Below are positions 8,890-17,753 of a DNA stretch of 35,940 bases, in pieces; the stretch's first letter is position 1; each line of letters begins with the position of its first letter. Origin of the DNA: Acidobacteriota bacterium (GTDB lineage: Bacteria; Acidobacteriota; Aminicenantia; UBA2199); assembly GCA_025456205.1 (NCBI GenBank), contig JALOLA010000015.1, positions 1 to 35,940 of the forward strand, in the 5' to 3' direction. Under the pieces are notes generated by a model. That model did not search any database, was not told the DNA's origin, and saw nothing but the letters and a program-made list of their open reading frames with translations. The position numbers and the translations under genes were made by a program.

Positions 8890-9922
8890 CGACGTTCTCC
8901 TTGCGCCGGTGAAAATGGTCGAAGCCGTAGGCGATGAGGCGGTCGAGCATCTCCGGGAAGCCGATGCCCTGGGCCTGCCACAGCTTGGGGAACATGCTGA
9001 TGGCGGTGAAGCCGGGAATGGTATTGATCTCGTTGACCAGGACCTCGCCGCTCCCCTTCTCCAGGAAAAGGTCGACGCGGGCGAAGCCGTTCAGAAAGAG
9101 CGCGCGGTAGGCCCGCTGCACCGTCTTCCTCACCCGGGCTTCGATATCCGCCCCCAGGCTCACGGGGATGCGGAACTGCGTCCTGCCATCCAGATACTTG
9201 TCCGCGTAATCGTAAAACTCCTTTGCGGGCAGGAGCTCGCCGGGGGCGGAGACCATGATCTCGGCGTTGCCCATGACCGAGACCTCGATCTCGCGCATGG
9301 CGATCGCCTTTTCGACGATGATCTTGTTGTCGTAGCTGAAGGCGTGATCGACGGCGGCCAGCAGCTCGCGGACGTCCCCGGCCTTGCCGATGCCCACCGA
9401 AGAGCCCAGCGCCGAGGGCTTGACAAAGACCGGATAGCCCAGCTTCTTTTCCACCAGCTCCGCGATCTGCTCGTGGATGTTGTCGATGAAATACAGGTAC
9501 GGGGCCTGCTTCAGCCCGGCCTGGGCGAACAGCATCTTGGCGGCGACCTTGTCCATGGCCAGCTGCGAGCTCAAGCTGCCGGCGCCGACGAAGGGCTTGC
9601 CGGCCATCTCGAAAAGCCCCTGGATGCGCCCGTCCTCGCCGTTGGGGCCATGCAGGACCGGGAAAAAGATGTCGGCCTCGACGGCTGCGGTTACGCTGGA
9701 ACTCCAGGGCATGAAGGAATTGAAGTTTTCTCTTTTCAGCTCCTCTTCATTGAAACCGCTGTTCGCGGTCAGGCACCAATCCCCTGCCCGGTTGATATAG
9801 ATCAGGAACATTTCGTAGCGATCCCTGTCCAGATTTTCCCAGATGGTTTTCGCCGAGAGCAGCGACACGCTGTGCTCCGCCGACCGGCCGCCGAAGAGCA
9901 ATCCGATCTTAACTTTTTTCAT
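8870..9922 (-). CDS. ddl: D-alanine--D-alanine ligase
   Basis: Ddl makes the D-Ala-D-Ala dipeptide of peptidoglycan precursors with ATP. The ATP-grasp enzyme shows the N-terminal GLLFGGRSAEHSVSL, HGPNGEDGRIQG, the GSSVGIGK loop and the C-terminal VNEINTIPGFTAISMFPKLW with the Mg-binding Glu and Asn. The start is ATG at 9922 (MKKVKIGLLFGG, 350 residues); an in-frame start 15 codons upstream falls inside slt and adds a non-conserved tail. It overlaps slt by 14 bases and ruvX by 20. I did not see a residue that would clearly shift specificity to D-lactate, though this was not tested by alignment. Confidence 0.94.
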   Translation of the reverse strand: MKKVKIGLLFGGRSAEHSVSLLSAKTIWENLDRDRYEMFLIYINRAGDWCLTANSGFNEEELKRENFNSFMPWSSSVTAAVEADIFFPVLHGPNGEDGRIQGLFEMAGKPFVGAGSLSSQLAMDKVAAKMLFAQAGLKQAPYLYFIDNIHEQIAELVEKKLGYPVFVKPSALGSSVGIGKAGDVRELLAAVDHAFSYDNKIIVEKAIAMREIEVSVMGNAEIMVSAPGELLPAKEFYDYADKYLDGRTQFRIPVSLGADIEARVRKTVQRAYRALFLNGFARVDLFLEKGSGEVLVNEINTIPGFTAISMFPKLWQAQGIGFPEMLDRLIAYGFDHFHRRKENVDEGLGR

Positions 9923-11894
9923 AATAGTACCTGTAGAAAAAATAATTGCGCAGGATATTCTTAACATAGTTCCGCGTTTCGGAAAAGGGGATCATCTCGA
10001 TGAATTCCTCTTCGTCGGCCAGGGGGAAATCCTCGAGCCAGCGGTCGACGCGGTGCGGCCCCGCGTTGTAGGCGGCCAGGGCCAGGTACAGCCTGCCGTC
10101 GTACCGGTCCAGCAGCGTCTTCAGGTATTCCAGGCCCAGGCGGATGTTGATCTCCGGGTCATAGAGGTCCCTGGCCTTGACCTTCAGGCCGCTGCCGTTG
10201 GCCACCTGGCGCGCCGTGCCGTGCAGCAGCTGCATCAGGCCGTAGGCGTTGGCCGGCGAGCGGACATCGCTGCGGAAAAAAGACTCCTCGCGGATGAGGG
10301 CCTGCACCAGCGCCGGGTCCACTTCCTGCTCGCGGCTGTAGGCCGTGACCAGCTCCTCGTAGGCGCGGGGAAAGAAAAGCCCGCTCAGGAAGTTGGGCAG
10401 GTGCACGCTCTCCAGGAAGCGGAAATTGCCGCGGAACTTGCTGAAGGCCATGAAATAGCGGTTCTGCCGGTAATAGAGCAGCGACTCGATGATCTTGAGC
10501 AGGTTCCGGTCGCAGGCGCCGAGGCCGGGATCGTTCTTGGCCCAGTGGATGGCCTGCGCCGCTTCTTCCCATAACCCGTGCCGGGCCAGGACCTTCAGGT
10601 CCTCGACCACCTCCAGGAAGCATGGCCCGGGAGGGTCGTCGATGCCGGCCAGGAAACCCTGGTGCAGTCCCTTGAAGCCGTCCCCGCCGCCCAGCACCTT
10701 GACCGCGTAATACGAGAACGGGTACGCCGTCATGGCCGGGCTCCGGCCTTCCTCCAGCTTGCCCTGCCAGTAGCGCGAGGCGATGCGGTAGCCCGGCACG
10801 GCAGCGCCGCTGCCCAGGCGGAAATACTTCAGCGCCCGCTCCCGGTCGTCCTGGCGGTAGTGGATCCAGGCCAGGAGCCAGACGGTCTTCCAGTACTCCT
10901 CGCCCTTTTCCCGGCTCTGATCGAGGTAGCGTTCGTAATACGGCAGGGCCTTGGCGAATTCCCTCTTCGCCACCAGGATCTGCGCCAGGTCGAAGAGGAG
11001 CTCGGGATACAGCACGGGATCGTCGCCGATGCGCTGCAGCCGTTCCGCCACGTCGAGATCGGGGTTCTCGCGCACGTCCAGCTTGACCAGGACCGTTTCG
11101 GCGGCGGCGCGGTATTTCACGGGCAAGGGGGCGCGCAGCAGCTGCCGGGCCTGGCCGTAGGCGCGGCGCTCATAGGCGAAAACGGCCTGGAAGAGCCGGT
11201 TCAGGTCGCGGAAGCGGCTGTACGGCAGCCAGCGCCTGAATTCCCCGCCTTCGTCGCTCTTCAGCAGTGCAGCGAACTTGGCGCGCCAGTCGTCCTCTCC
11301 GAGCTCCCGAAGCATCGCCGCCAGGTCGGGGCGGGAAAGATGGCGCAACAGGGGCTCCAGGCGCTGGCGGTGAAAGTGGGCCTTGAACTCGGCGGCGGCC
11401 TGCCGGCGGCGGTTGGTCCTGGCCAGGCTGTCCAGGCGCACGACGCGCAGCTCCGGGTCGGCCGGGGGCCGCGCGTCGAAAAGGGCGATGAATTCCTCAT
11501 AGCGCCTGGCGGCATGCAGATTCTGCAGCTGCAGCATATCGCGTCGGGCGGCCAGGTGCGGAAGGAGGTCCGGCACCCGAGCCAGGACGGCGCTGCTGGC
11601 GGCATGCTGTTTCGCGGCGAAAAGCACCCGGGCCTGCTCCAGGTCGGCGATGGCGGCCAGCAGGGGGTTCCCGGCGTCGAGGGGCTCTGCCGGCACAGCG
11701 CCTGCGGCCAGGAAATGGTTCAGGATGCGGTAGTTGCGGAACAGTTGCCGGTGGTTGACGCCGGCGGTCTTCTCCGTGGGCATCGGCACCCGGAACAGCC
11801 AGGCGGCCCCGTACGCGGCCGCGAAGGAAAAGACGATGACCTGGCAGAATAAAAGGGTGTAGGGTAAGCTGCCGCTTCTACTTGAAAACTTCAA
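9909..11894 (-). CDS. slt: Soluble lytic murein transglycosylase (Slt70-like)
   Basis: An exolytic transglycosylase that cleaves glycan strands to 1,6-anhydro products in the periplasm. The 661 residues comprise an N-terminal hydrophobic segment (about 11-35, signal or anchor), a long alpha-helical TPR-like region (about 50-510) and a C-terminal SLT domain. The catalytic Glu is Glu537 in ALIREESFF; ANAYGLMQL, NIRLGLEYLKTLL and ALAAYNAGPHRVDRW are the usual later motifs. The start appears to be TTG at 11894, eight bases after GAAGGG, overlapping the previous gene by 17 bases. The helical region is poorly conserved and supports only a general Slt70-like comparison. Confidence 0.9.
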   Translation of the reverse strand: MKFSSRSGSLPYTLLFCQVIVFSFAAAYGAAWLFRVPMPTEKTAGVNHRQLFRNYRILNHFLAAGAVPAEPLDAGNPLLAAIADLEQARVLFAAKQHAASSAVLARVPDLLPHLAARRDMLQLQNLHAARRYEEFIALFDARPPADPELRVVRLDSLARTNRRRQAAAEFKAHFHRQRLEPLLRHLSRPDLAAMLRELGEDDWRAKFAALLKSDEGGEFRRWLPYSRFRDLNRLFQAVFAYERRAYGQARQLLRAPLPVKYRAAAETVLVKLDVRENPDLDVAERLQRIGDDPVLYPELLFDLAQILVAKREFAKALPYYERYLDQSREKGEEYWKTVWLLAWIHYRQDDRERALKYFRLGSGAAVPGYRIASRYWQGKLEEGRSPAMTAYPFSYYAVKVLGGGDGFKGLHQGFLAGIDDPPGPCFLEVVEDLKVLARHGLWEEAAQAIHWAKNDPGLGACDRNLLKIIESLLYYRQNRYFMAFSKFRGNFRFLESVHLPNFLSGLFFPRAYEELVTAYSREQEVDPALVQALIREESFFRSDVRSPANAYGLMQLLHGTARQVANGSGLKVKARDLYDPEINIRLGLEYLKTLLDRYDGRLYLALAAYNAGPHRVDRWLEDFPLADEEEFIEMIPFSETRNYVKNILRNYFFYRYYYEKS

Positions 11895-12915
11895 ACTTGT
11901 AGCCCTTCAGGGCGGCGCGGTCCCCCTTGGCCAGGATGTTGACCATCTGCTCCTCGAAATAGCGCAGGTCGCTCGAGCGGCGCATGTAGAGCTCCTTGGC
12001 CTGCAACAGGGTCTCCTTCAGGACCTCGTAGAGGTTGCGGTTCTTGATGCCGTCCTCCACCACCTTCTTGTTGTACAGGATGATGTCGTTGATGATCACC
12101 CGGGCGTAGCGCTCGGGGTCGTTCTCCCGGATCGGGGCCGACGTCTTCTCGAACTCGTCGGTATGCTCCAGGATCTTGTGCTCGATCTCGTTGTCATCGA
12201 CGAATTCCTGGGTCTTGATCTTGGCCAGCAGCTTCTGGCGGATGGGCAGCATGTCCAGGCTGAGCTCGCCCACGGTGGCCAGGACCTCGATGACCTTGGC
12301 CTTGATGGGGGCCCCGGCCAGCGAGTCGGCGTAGATCACGGCCTGGGGCTTGCCCTTGACGAAGAACGGCAGCACGAAGATCTTTTTGGGCTTGCCGCCG
12401 CCGAGGCGGTTGTAGATCAGGAAATCGTCGGGCTTGCACAGCGGGTCGCCCATATAGCCCTTCTTGGTCTCGATGACGCTTTTCAGGACGGTGTTGGCCG
12501 ACAGCGAAAAAAAGATGCGCTTCAGCTCCTCGTCGCTGATCTGGCCGTTCTCGCCGCTGAAGCCCTTGCCGCGCCAGCCGACCAGCTTGTCGTCGCGCAG
12601 CAGGAACAGCGCCGCCCGGTCGCAGAAGCGGTTGATGCCCTCGATGATGCTGCCGATCAGCAGCAGCTGGTTCGCTGCCGCGGCGATCTTCTTGACGTAC
12701 TCGTTCAGGATGGCGATGTCGGCGGCGCCGTCGGCCTCCTCGTCACGGGCGGCGAACTCCTTGGGCAGGGAGAACCCGGCCAGCTCGTCCAGGTCCTTGA
12801 GCTTTTCTATATCCTTGAACATGCGGGTTTGGAAGTCATCGATGCGGTTCAGCATCAGCTGCATTTTTTCATTGATCACTTTTTCGATGTAATTCCTGAT
12901 CTCATCGTTTTTCAT
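11878..12915 (-). CDS. GAF-like domain protein, unknown function
   Basis: 345 residues, no signal peptide or membrane segment. Residues 1-45 look like a coiled coil, followed by an acidic linker (55-65). Residues about 66-230 resemble a GAF fold (INRFCDRAALFLLRDDKLVGWRGKGF, later KIFVLPFFVKGKPQAVIYADS). The last 80 residues are helical, with RVIINDIILYNKKVVEDG and LYEVLKETLLQAKELYMRR; I recall a similar helical motif at the ends of GAF-type proteins in Acidobacteria, but could not check. A strong AAGGAGG precedes the ATG. It sits between a phosphoesterase and slt in an envelope-rich operon headed by a histidine kinase, so a sensory or scaffolding role is conceivable. The function is not known. 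Confidence 0.7.
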   Translation of the reverse strand: MKNDEIRNYIEKVINEKMQLMLNRIDDFQTRMFKDIEKLKDLDELAGFSLPKEFAARDEEADGAADIAILNEYVKKIAAAANQLLLIGSIIEGINRFCDRAALFLLRDDKLVGWRGKGFSGENGQISDEELKRIFFSLSANTVLKSVIETKKGYMGDPLCKPDDFLIYNRLGGGKPKKIFVLPFFVKGKPQAVIYADSLAGAPIKAKVIEVLATVGELSLDMLPIRQKLLAKIKTQEFVDDNEIEHKILEHTDEFEKTSAPIRENDPERYARVIINDIILYNKKVVEDGIKNRNLYEVLKETLLQAKELYMRRSSDLRYFEEQMVNILAKGDRAALKGYKFEVFK

Positions 12916-12932
12916 GCGACCTCCTTATGGGA

Positions 12933-13670
12933 TTATACGCCCGCCTCCAGCCGGCTGGCCAGGAGCTCGGGCAGCCCGGCTTCGCGGATCTTCTTCTGCG
13001 TCTTGCTCACCTCGTAGGTGAAGCGGTTGAAACTGATCTCCATCTTGCTGGAGTCGAAGATGACGAAGCTCGGGGCCGGGTTCTTGTCGCGCGGCTGGCC
13101 GATCGAGCCGGGGTTGATCAGGTAGCGGGTGTTGCGATCGAGCTTGATGCGCGTGTTCTCGCTCAGCGGGACGACGTCGAGCTTCTCGTTGCGCAGGTAG
13201 TAGATGACGGGGAAATGGGTGTGGCCGAAGAAGCCGATCGAGGTCTCCATGAAGCGGAAGGACTCGGTGGCCTCGAACTGCGAGAACACGTAATAGTCTT
13301 CGTCGAAGGTGGAACCGTGGCAGATGGTGATGCAGCGATCGATGACCTGCGGACCTTTGGGCAGCTTCTTCAGATACTGGAAATTGGCCGGGGATATCTT
13401 CAGCTTGCTCCACTCGGCCGAAAAGGCCGCGGCCGGGTTGAACAGCGCCGACGACTCCAGCTCGGCGATGACCTTGTCGTGGTTGCCGCGCACCGCGCGC
13501 AGGTGCGGCAACTCGCGGAACTGGCTGATCACGGGGTCGGGATCGGGACCGTAGCCGACCAAGTCGCCGAGGAACAGGATCTTGTCGGCGTTCTTCGCCT
13601 TCTTCTGGCCGAGGAACTTGTCGAAGGCCTCGATGTTGCTGTGGATGTCACTGAATACGAGATAGCGCAC
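12933..13670 (-). CDS. Calcineurin-like metallophosphoesterase (YfcE/MJ0936-like)
   Basis: A cytosolic two-metal phosphoesterase with all ligand motifs: DIHSN (8-12), GDLVGYGPDP (about 35-44), GNHD (about 62-65), ICHG and GHTH (about 149-152). Proteins of this subgroup act on phosphodiesters or phosphomonoesters in vitro, but the natural substrate is unknown here. The start is GTG at 13670, four bases after AGGTGA, overlapping the end of lipA by 23 bases. The GAF-like gene follows after 17 bases. Confidence 0.87.
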   Translation of the reverse strand: MRYLVFSDIHSNIEAFDKFLGQKKAKNADKILFLGDLVGYGPDPDPVISQFRELPHLRAVRGNHDKVIAELESSALFNPAAAFSAEWSKLKISPANFQYLKKLPKGPQVIDRCITICHGSTFDEDYYVFSQFEATESFRFMETSIGFFGHTHFPVIYYLRNEKLDVVPLSENTRIKLDRNTRYLINPGSIGQPRDKNPAPSFVIFDSSKMEISFNRFTYEVSKTQKKIREAGLPELLASRLEAGV

Positions 13671-14541
13671 GGCTCACCTGCAGGAAAAGCTCCTCGGCAT
13701 GATAGGAACTCCGGACGAACGGGCCGGATTCCACCCCGATGAAACCATGGCCCAGGGCCTCCGCCTTCAGGGCGGCGAACTCCCCGGGGGAATAATAGCG
13801 CTCGACGGGCAGGCTGCGGGCGTCGGGCTGCAGGTACTGGCCGATGGTCAGCAGGTCGGTGCCGCGGGCGCGCAGCTCGCGGAACAGGTCGTGGAGCCCG
13901 TCCGCGCTCTCCCCCAGGCCGACCATCACGCCGGATTTGGTGACCCAGCCCCGTTCCTTGCCGTGCTCCAGGACGCGCAGCGAATCGGCAAAGGCGGCCG
14001 GGCGGCGGTTGACCTTGGCATAGAGGGCGGGCACCGTCTCCACGTTGTGGGCCAGGACGTCGGGCCCGGCGTCCAGCACCGCGTCCAGGAGTTCGTCGCG
14101 GCCGCTGAAATCAGGCACCAGCACCTCGATCCTCATCTGTGGCCGCGCCAGCTTCAGCTCGCGGATGATGCGGGCGAAATGGCCGCTGCCCTTGTCGGGA
14201 AGGTCGTCGCGGGTCACCGAGGTGATGACCGCGTAGCGCAGGCTCATCAGGGCGGCCATTTCGGAGAGTTTGCGCCCCTCCTCGGGGTCGAGCGGCAGGG
14301 GCCGGCCGGGGCGGACCGCGCAGAAGCGGCAGTCGCGGCTGCAGATATCGCCCATGACCAGGAACGTGGCCTGGTCGCTGTTCCAGCACTCGTGGGCGTT
14401 GGGACAGCGGGCGCTCTGGCAGATGGTGTGCAGTCCCCTCTTTTCCAGCTTGTTCTTCAGGGCGAAATAGGCGTCACCGCCAGGCAGGCGCGTCCTGAGC
14501 CATTCGGGTTTCCTGCGCTGCATCGCCCCTGTATCCGTCAT
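13648..14541 (-). CDS. lipA: Lipoyl synthase
   Basis: A radical SAM enzyme that inserts two sulfurs into octanoyl groups on lipoyl domains. The auxiliary cluster ligands are Cys41, Cys46 and Cys52 (CQSARCPNAHECW). The radical SAM cysteines are 67, 71 and 74 (CSRDCRFC). The C-terminal RSSY, whose Ser ligates the auxiliary cluster, is near residue 274. ATG at 14541 overlaps the previous stop as ATGA and gives 297 residues; ATG at 14523, after AGGGG, is a possible alternative start. The open frame extends to 14736, but the extra residues are low-complexity and lie within the peptidase gene. No lipB or lplA is nearby, so the octanoyl donor must come from elsewhere. Confidence 0.95.
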   Translation of the reverse strand: MTDTGAMQRRKPEWLRTRLPGGDAYFALKNKLEKRGLHTICQSARCPNAHECWNSDQATFLVMGDICSRDCRFCAVRPGRPLPLDPEEGRKLSEMAALMSLRYAVITSVTRDDLPDKGSGHFARIIRELKLARPQMRIEVLVPDFSGRDELLDAVLDAGPDVLAHNVETVPALYAKVNRRPAAFADSLRVLEHGKERGWVTKSGVMVGLGESADGLHDLFRELRARGTDLLTIGQYLQPDARSLPVERYYSPGEFAALKAEALGHGFIGVESGPFVRSSYHAEELFLQVSRALSRIQ

Positions 14542-15734
14542 CGGGCCGATCGTCCCGGCTTCACCAGGTACAACTCCTGCTGGGGTTGCGACAGGTACTC
14601 GGCGCCGGCGGCGGTGATGACGACCATCTCTTCGACCGTGGCCACTCCGTAGTCCTTGATGTAGATGCGCGGCTCGATGGTGAACACCTGGTCCTTTTCC
14701 AGGGGCATGAGCGGCAGGCCGCCGTAGCGCTCCCAAGCCGGGGCCAGCAGGGCGCCGCCGTCGTGGGCGTCGCGGCCCACCTGGTGCCCCAGCGCGTGCG
14801 GGTACTCTTCGTAGCCCTGGGAGACGATATGGCCGCGCGCGATGGTGTCGATGTCCAGTCCCCGCGCTCCCGGCTTCAAGGCCGCGAAGGCCAGGCGGAT
14901 GGAATCGAGCAGGACGGTGAACCCGCGCTGGACCTCGGGCGGAGCCTGCTTCTCCCCCGGCCGCAGGATGTACCAGGTGCGCTGCAGGTCGGAGCAGTAT
15001 TTATCCACCTTGACGCCGAAATCAATGTTGAAGATATGGCCCGGCTTGAGCACGTTGCCGGTGGGCGCCGAGTGGGCGCCGACCTCCTGCGGGCCGCTGA
15101 AAACAGCGGGGCAGCTGCTGACGTCCCAGGCGGACTTCAGCCCCAGTTTCTCGCGGCGGGCGGTGATCCAGGCGGCCAGTTCCTTTTCGCTCATGCCGGG
15201 CTTGGCGGCCCTGCCCACCCGGCCGTAAATATCCAGGGTGATCTTGCAGGCGGCGCGCAGGCGGCGCAGCTCCTCGGCGGACTTCCTGCCGCGCAGCTTG
15301 GCGATCACGCCCTCCGCCGAAATCAGGCGGCCCGGATAATCGGTGTCCTTCAGCAGCTCCAGCAGGCTCAGGTAGTTGCCGTGGGTCAGGCCGTCGGCGG
15401 CGGCGCAGTCGGGCGAATAGTCGATGGCGATCTTTCGCGGATCGAGGCGCCGCAGCAGGCGCAGCAGGTCTTCCCTGGGACTTCCCTTGTAGGCGGAAAC
15501 GGTGTCGAATCGGCCGGCGCGGCGGAAGGTCTCCACGTCGAGGTTGCCGATGATGGCATGCTTCTCGCCGCTCCTGGAAAAAAGGAAGAAGGAGAGCCAG
15601 GTGGCGTGGCAGCCGACGACATAGTCCATGACCGGGTCGCTGATGATCCCCGATTCGCGGTCGATGACCAGCCACAGGTCGATGTCCAGCTCTCCCAGGA
15701 TGTCGATGGCCTGGGCGATCTTTTCCTTCTCCAT
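14538..15734 (-). CDS. Xaa-Pro aminopeptidase / M24 family peptidase
   Basis: A creatinase-fold (M24B) metallopeptidase that probably removes N-terminal residues next to proline. An N-terminal creatinase-like domain (about 1-150) precedes the pita-bread domain. The dinuclear metal ligands are visible: two Asp in FNIDFGVKVDKYCSDLQRTW, His in HALGHQVGRDAHD, Glu in FTIEPRIY and Glu in VEEMVVI. ATG at 15734 is preferred because GGAGG lies four bases upstream and it forms TGATG with the stop of the OPT gene. The TTG one codon earlier is too close to that site. Next to an oligopeptide transporter, it fits breakdown of imported peptides. Confidence 0.9.
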   Translation of the reverse strand: MEKEKIAQAIDILGELDIDLWLVIDRESGIISDPVMDYVVGCHATWLSFFLFSRSGEKHAIIGNLDVETFRRAGRFDTVSAYKGSPREDLLRLLRRLDPRKIAIDYSPDCAAADGLTHGNYLSLLELLKDTDYPGRLISAEGVIAKLRGRKSAEELRRLRAACKITLDIYGRVGRAAKPGMSEKELAAWITARREKLGLKSAWDVSSCPAVFSGPQEVGAHSAPTGNVLKPGHIFNIDFGVKVDKYCSDLQRTWYILRPGEKQAPPEVQRGFTVLLDSIRLAFAALKPGARGLDIDTIARGHIVSQGYEEYPHALGHQVGRDAHDGGALLAPAWERYGGLPLMPLEKDQVFTIEPRIYIKDYGVATVEEMVVITAAGAEYLSQPQQELYLVKPGRSAR

Positions 15735-17743
15735 CAATCCTCCTTCCTGGCGCTGCGCGAGTCGAAATAGAGATAGATGGCCAGGGCGATGAACATCACC
15801 AGGGCGATGAGCTCGCCTTTAGAGGAGACGGCCCAGGACAGCACCGGGAAACTGTCAGGGAACCGCCATTCCAGGATGGCGCTGACCACGCCGATGATGG
15901 CTCCGCCCGCGATGAAACCGGAGGAGATGAGGATGCCCTTGTCATAGCGCTTGCTGGCCAGCTCCTTGTCCTTGCTGGAGCGGGAGATCAGATGGGCGAT
16001 CAGGCCGCCGATGACCAGCGGCAGGTTGAGTTCCAGGGGGATGTACATGCCCAGGGCGAAGGCCAGCGGCGGCACGCCGATGAACTCCATGATCAGGGCG
16101 GTGAGCAGGCCGACGCCATAGAGCAGCCAGGGCACCTCGGCCCCGGGGTTCATCAGCGGCTGGATCAGGGCGGCCATGGCATTGGCCTGGGGCGCCGCCA
16201 GGGCATTGCTGCCGCTGAAGCCATAGGTCTGGTTCAGCAGCAGGATGACCAGCCCGACGGTCAGCGAGGACAGGAAAATGCCGAGGAACTTGTACTTCTG
16301 CTGCTTGAGCGGTGTCGAGCCAAGCCAGTAGCCGATCTTGAGGTCGGTGATGAAGCCGCCCGACATGGATAAGGCCGTGCAGACCACGCCGCCGATGAGC
16401 AGGGCGGCGTACATGCCGTACGGACCGGTGAGGCCGGCGGCCACCAGCACCAGGCTGCTCAGGATGAGGGTCATCATGGTCATGCCGGAAACGGGGTTGG
16501 TGCCGACGATGGCGATGGCGCGCGCCGCCACCGAGGTGAACAGGAAGCTGATGACGAAGACGGTGATGGTGGCGATCAGGCCGATCCGCAGCGGGTGCGG
16601 CACCGGGCTCAGCACCGAGAAGCTGAAAAACACCCAGATGACCACGACCGTCAGCGCCAAACCGAGAATGACGGTCTTCATGCTCAGGTCGGTCTGGGTG
16701 CGCGGGCCCTTTTCGTCGCCGGCGGCCGCCTTGCGGAACATCTGCTTGAAGCCCATGCCGAAGGCCTGGACGATGATCCTGGACGACTTCAGGATGCCGA
16801 TGACGCCGGCCATGGCGATGGCGCCGATGCCGATGAAGCGCACGTAGTTGCGGAAGATCTCCTCGGCGTTCATGGCCGAGATCAGCTTGGGTGCGTTGCC
16901 CACGATCTCGGCGGGGATGTACTGGCCAAAGAAATGGATGACCGGCACCAGCAGGAACCAGGAAAGCATGCTCCCGGCGGCGATGATCGACGTGTATTTC
17001 AGGCCGATGATGTAGCCGAGCCCCATGACAGCCGACAGCACGTCCATGCGCAGCTCGATCCTGAACTTGTCGGAGAGGACCTTGCCGATGCTGAAGATGC
17101 GGCTGGTGAAGTACTCGGGGAAGGCGCCCATGGAGTGCACCATGAAGTCGAAGATGCCGCCGATGATCATGCTCTTGACCAGGATCTTGGCCTGGGCCCC
17201 GCCCTTCTCGCCGGCGACCAGCACCTGGGTGGTGGCGGTGGCTTCCGGGAAGGGGAAATGCCCGTGCATCTCCTTTACGAAGTACTTGCGGAACGGGATG
17301 AGGAACAGGACGCCCAGGGTACCGCCCAGGAAGGAGACCATGAAGATCTTGACCAGGTCGAAGCCGATCTCCTTGTCGAGGCCCAGGATGAAAAGGGCCG
17401 GCAGGGTGAAGATGGCCCCGGCCACGATCAGTCCCGAGGCGGCGCCGATCGACTGGACGATGACATTCTCCAGTATGGTGCTCTTCCTCTTGAACAGCGG
17501 GGCGACGCCGACGGCGATGATGGCGATGGGAATGGCGGCCTCGAACACCTGGCCGATCTTCAGCCCCAGGAAGGCGGCGGCGGCCGAGAAGACCACGGCC
17601 ATGATCAGGCCGAGGACCACGGAACGGAACGTCACTTCGGGCAGCAGCGTTTCGGCGGACACGTAGGGGGCGTATTCCTTGCCCGCCGGCAGGACCTCGA
17701 ACGCCCCTTCGGGCATTCCCTTGACTTCAGGCGAGTGGCTCAT
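15734..17743 (-). CDS. OPT family oligopeptide transporter
   Basis: A 669-residue polytopic membrane protein with some 14-16 hydrophobic segments, starting at about residue 37 (FRSVVLGLIMAVVFSAAAAF). The N-terminal LKIGQVFEAAIP and the HGHFPFPEATATTQVLVAG motif (about 160-178) are typical of the bacterial OPT branch, which includes peptide and metal-chelate transporters. A good AGAGGAG site precedes the ATG. It is followed directly by an M24 peptidase gene, suggesting peptide uptake followed by cleavage. The substrate cannot be read from the sequence; iron-siderophore transport is an alternative within the family. Confidence 0.9.
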   Translation of the reverse strand: MSHSPEVKGMPEGAFEVLPAGKEYAPYVSAETLLPEVTFRSVVLGLIMAVVFSAAAAFLGLKIGQVFEAAIPIAIIAVGVAPLFKRKSTILENVIVQSIGAASGLIVAGAIFTLPALFILGLDKEIGFDLVKIFMVSFLGGTLGVLFLIPFRKYFVKEMHGHFPFPEATATTQVLVAGEKGGAQAKILVKSMIIGGIFDFMVHSMGAFPEYFTSRIFSIGKVLSDKFRIELRMDVLSAVMGLGYIIGLKYTSIIAAGSMLSWFLLVPVIHFFGQYIPAEIVGNAPKLISAMNAEEIFRNYVRFIGIGAIAMAGVIGILKSSRIIVQAFGMGFKQMFRKAAAGDEKGPRTQTDLSMKTVILGLALTVVVIWVFFSFSVLSPVPHPLRIGLIATITVFVISFLFTSVAARAIAIVGTNPVSGMTMMTLILSSLVLVAAGLTGPYGMYAALLIGGVVCTALSMSGGFITDLKIGYWLGSTPLKQQKYKFLGIFLSSLTVGLVILLLNQTYGFSGSNALAAPQANAMAALIQPLMNPGAEVPWLLYGVGLLTALIMEFIGVPPLAFALGMYIPLELNLPLVIGGLIAHLISRSSKDKELASKRYDKGILISSGFIAGGAIIGVVSAILEWRFPDSFPVLSWAVSSKGELIALVMFIALAIYLYFDSRSARKED

Positions 17744-17753
17744 GGTATCTCCT

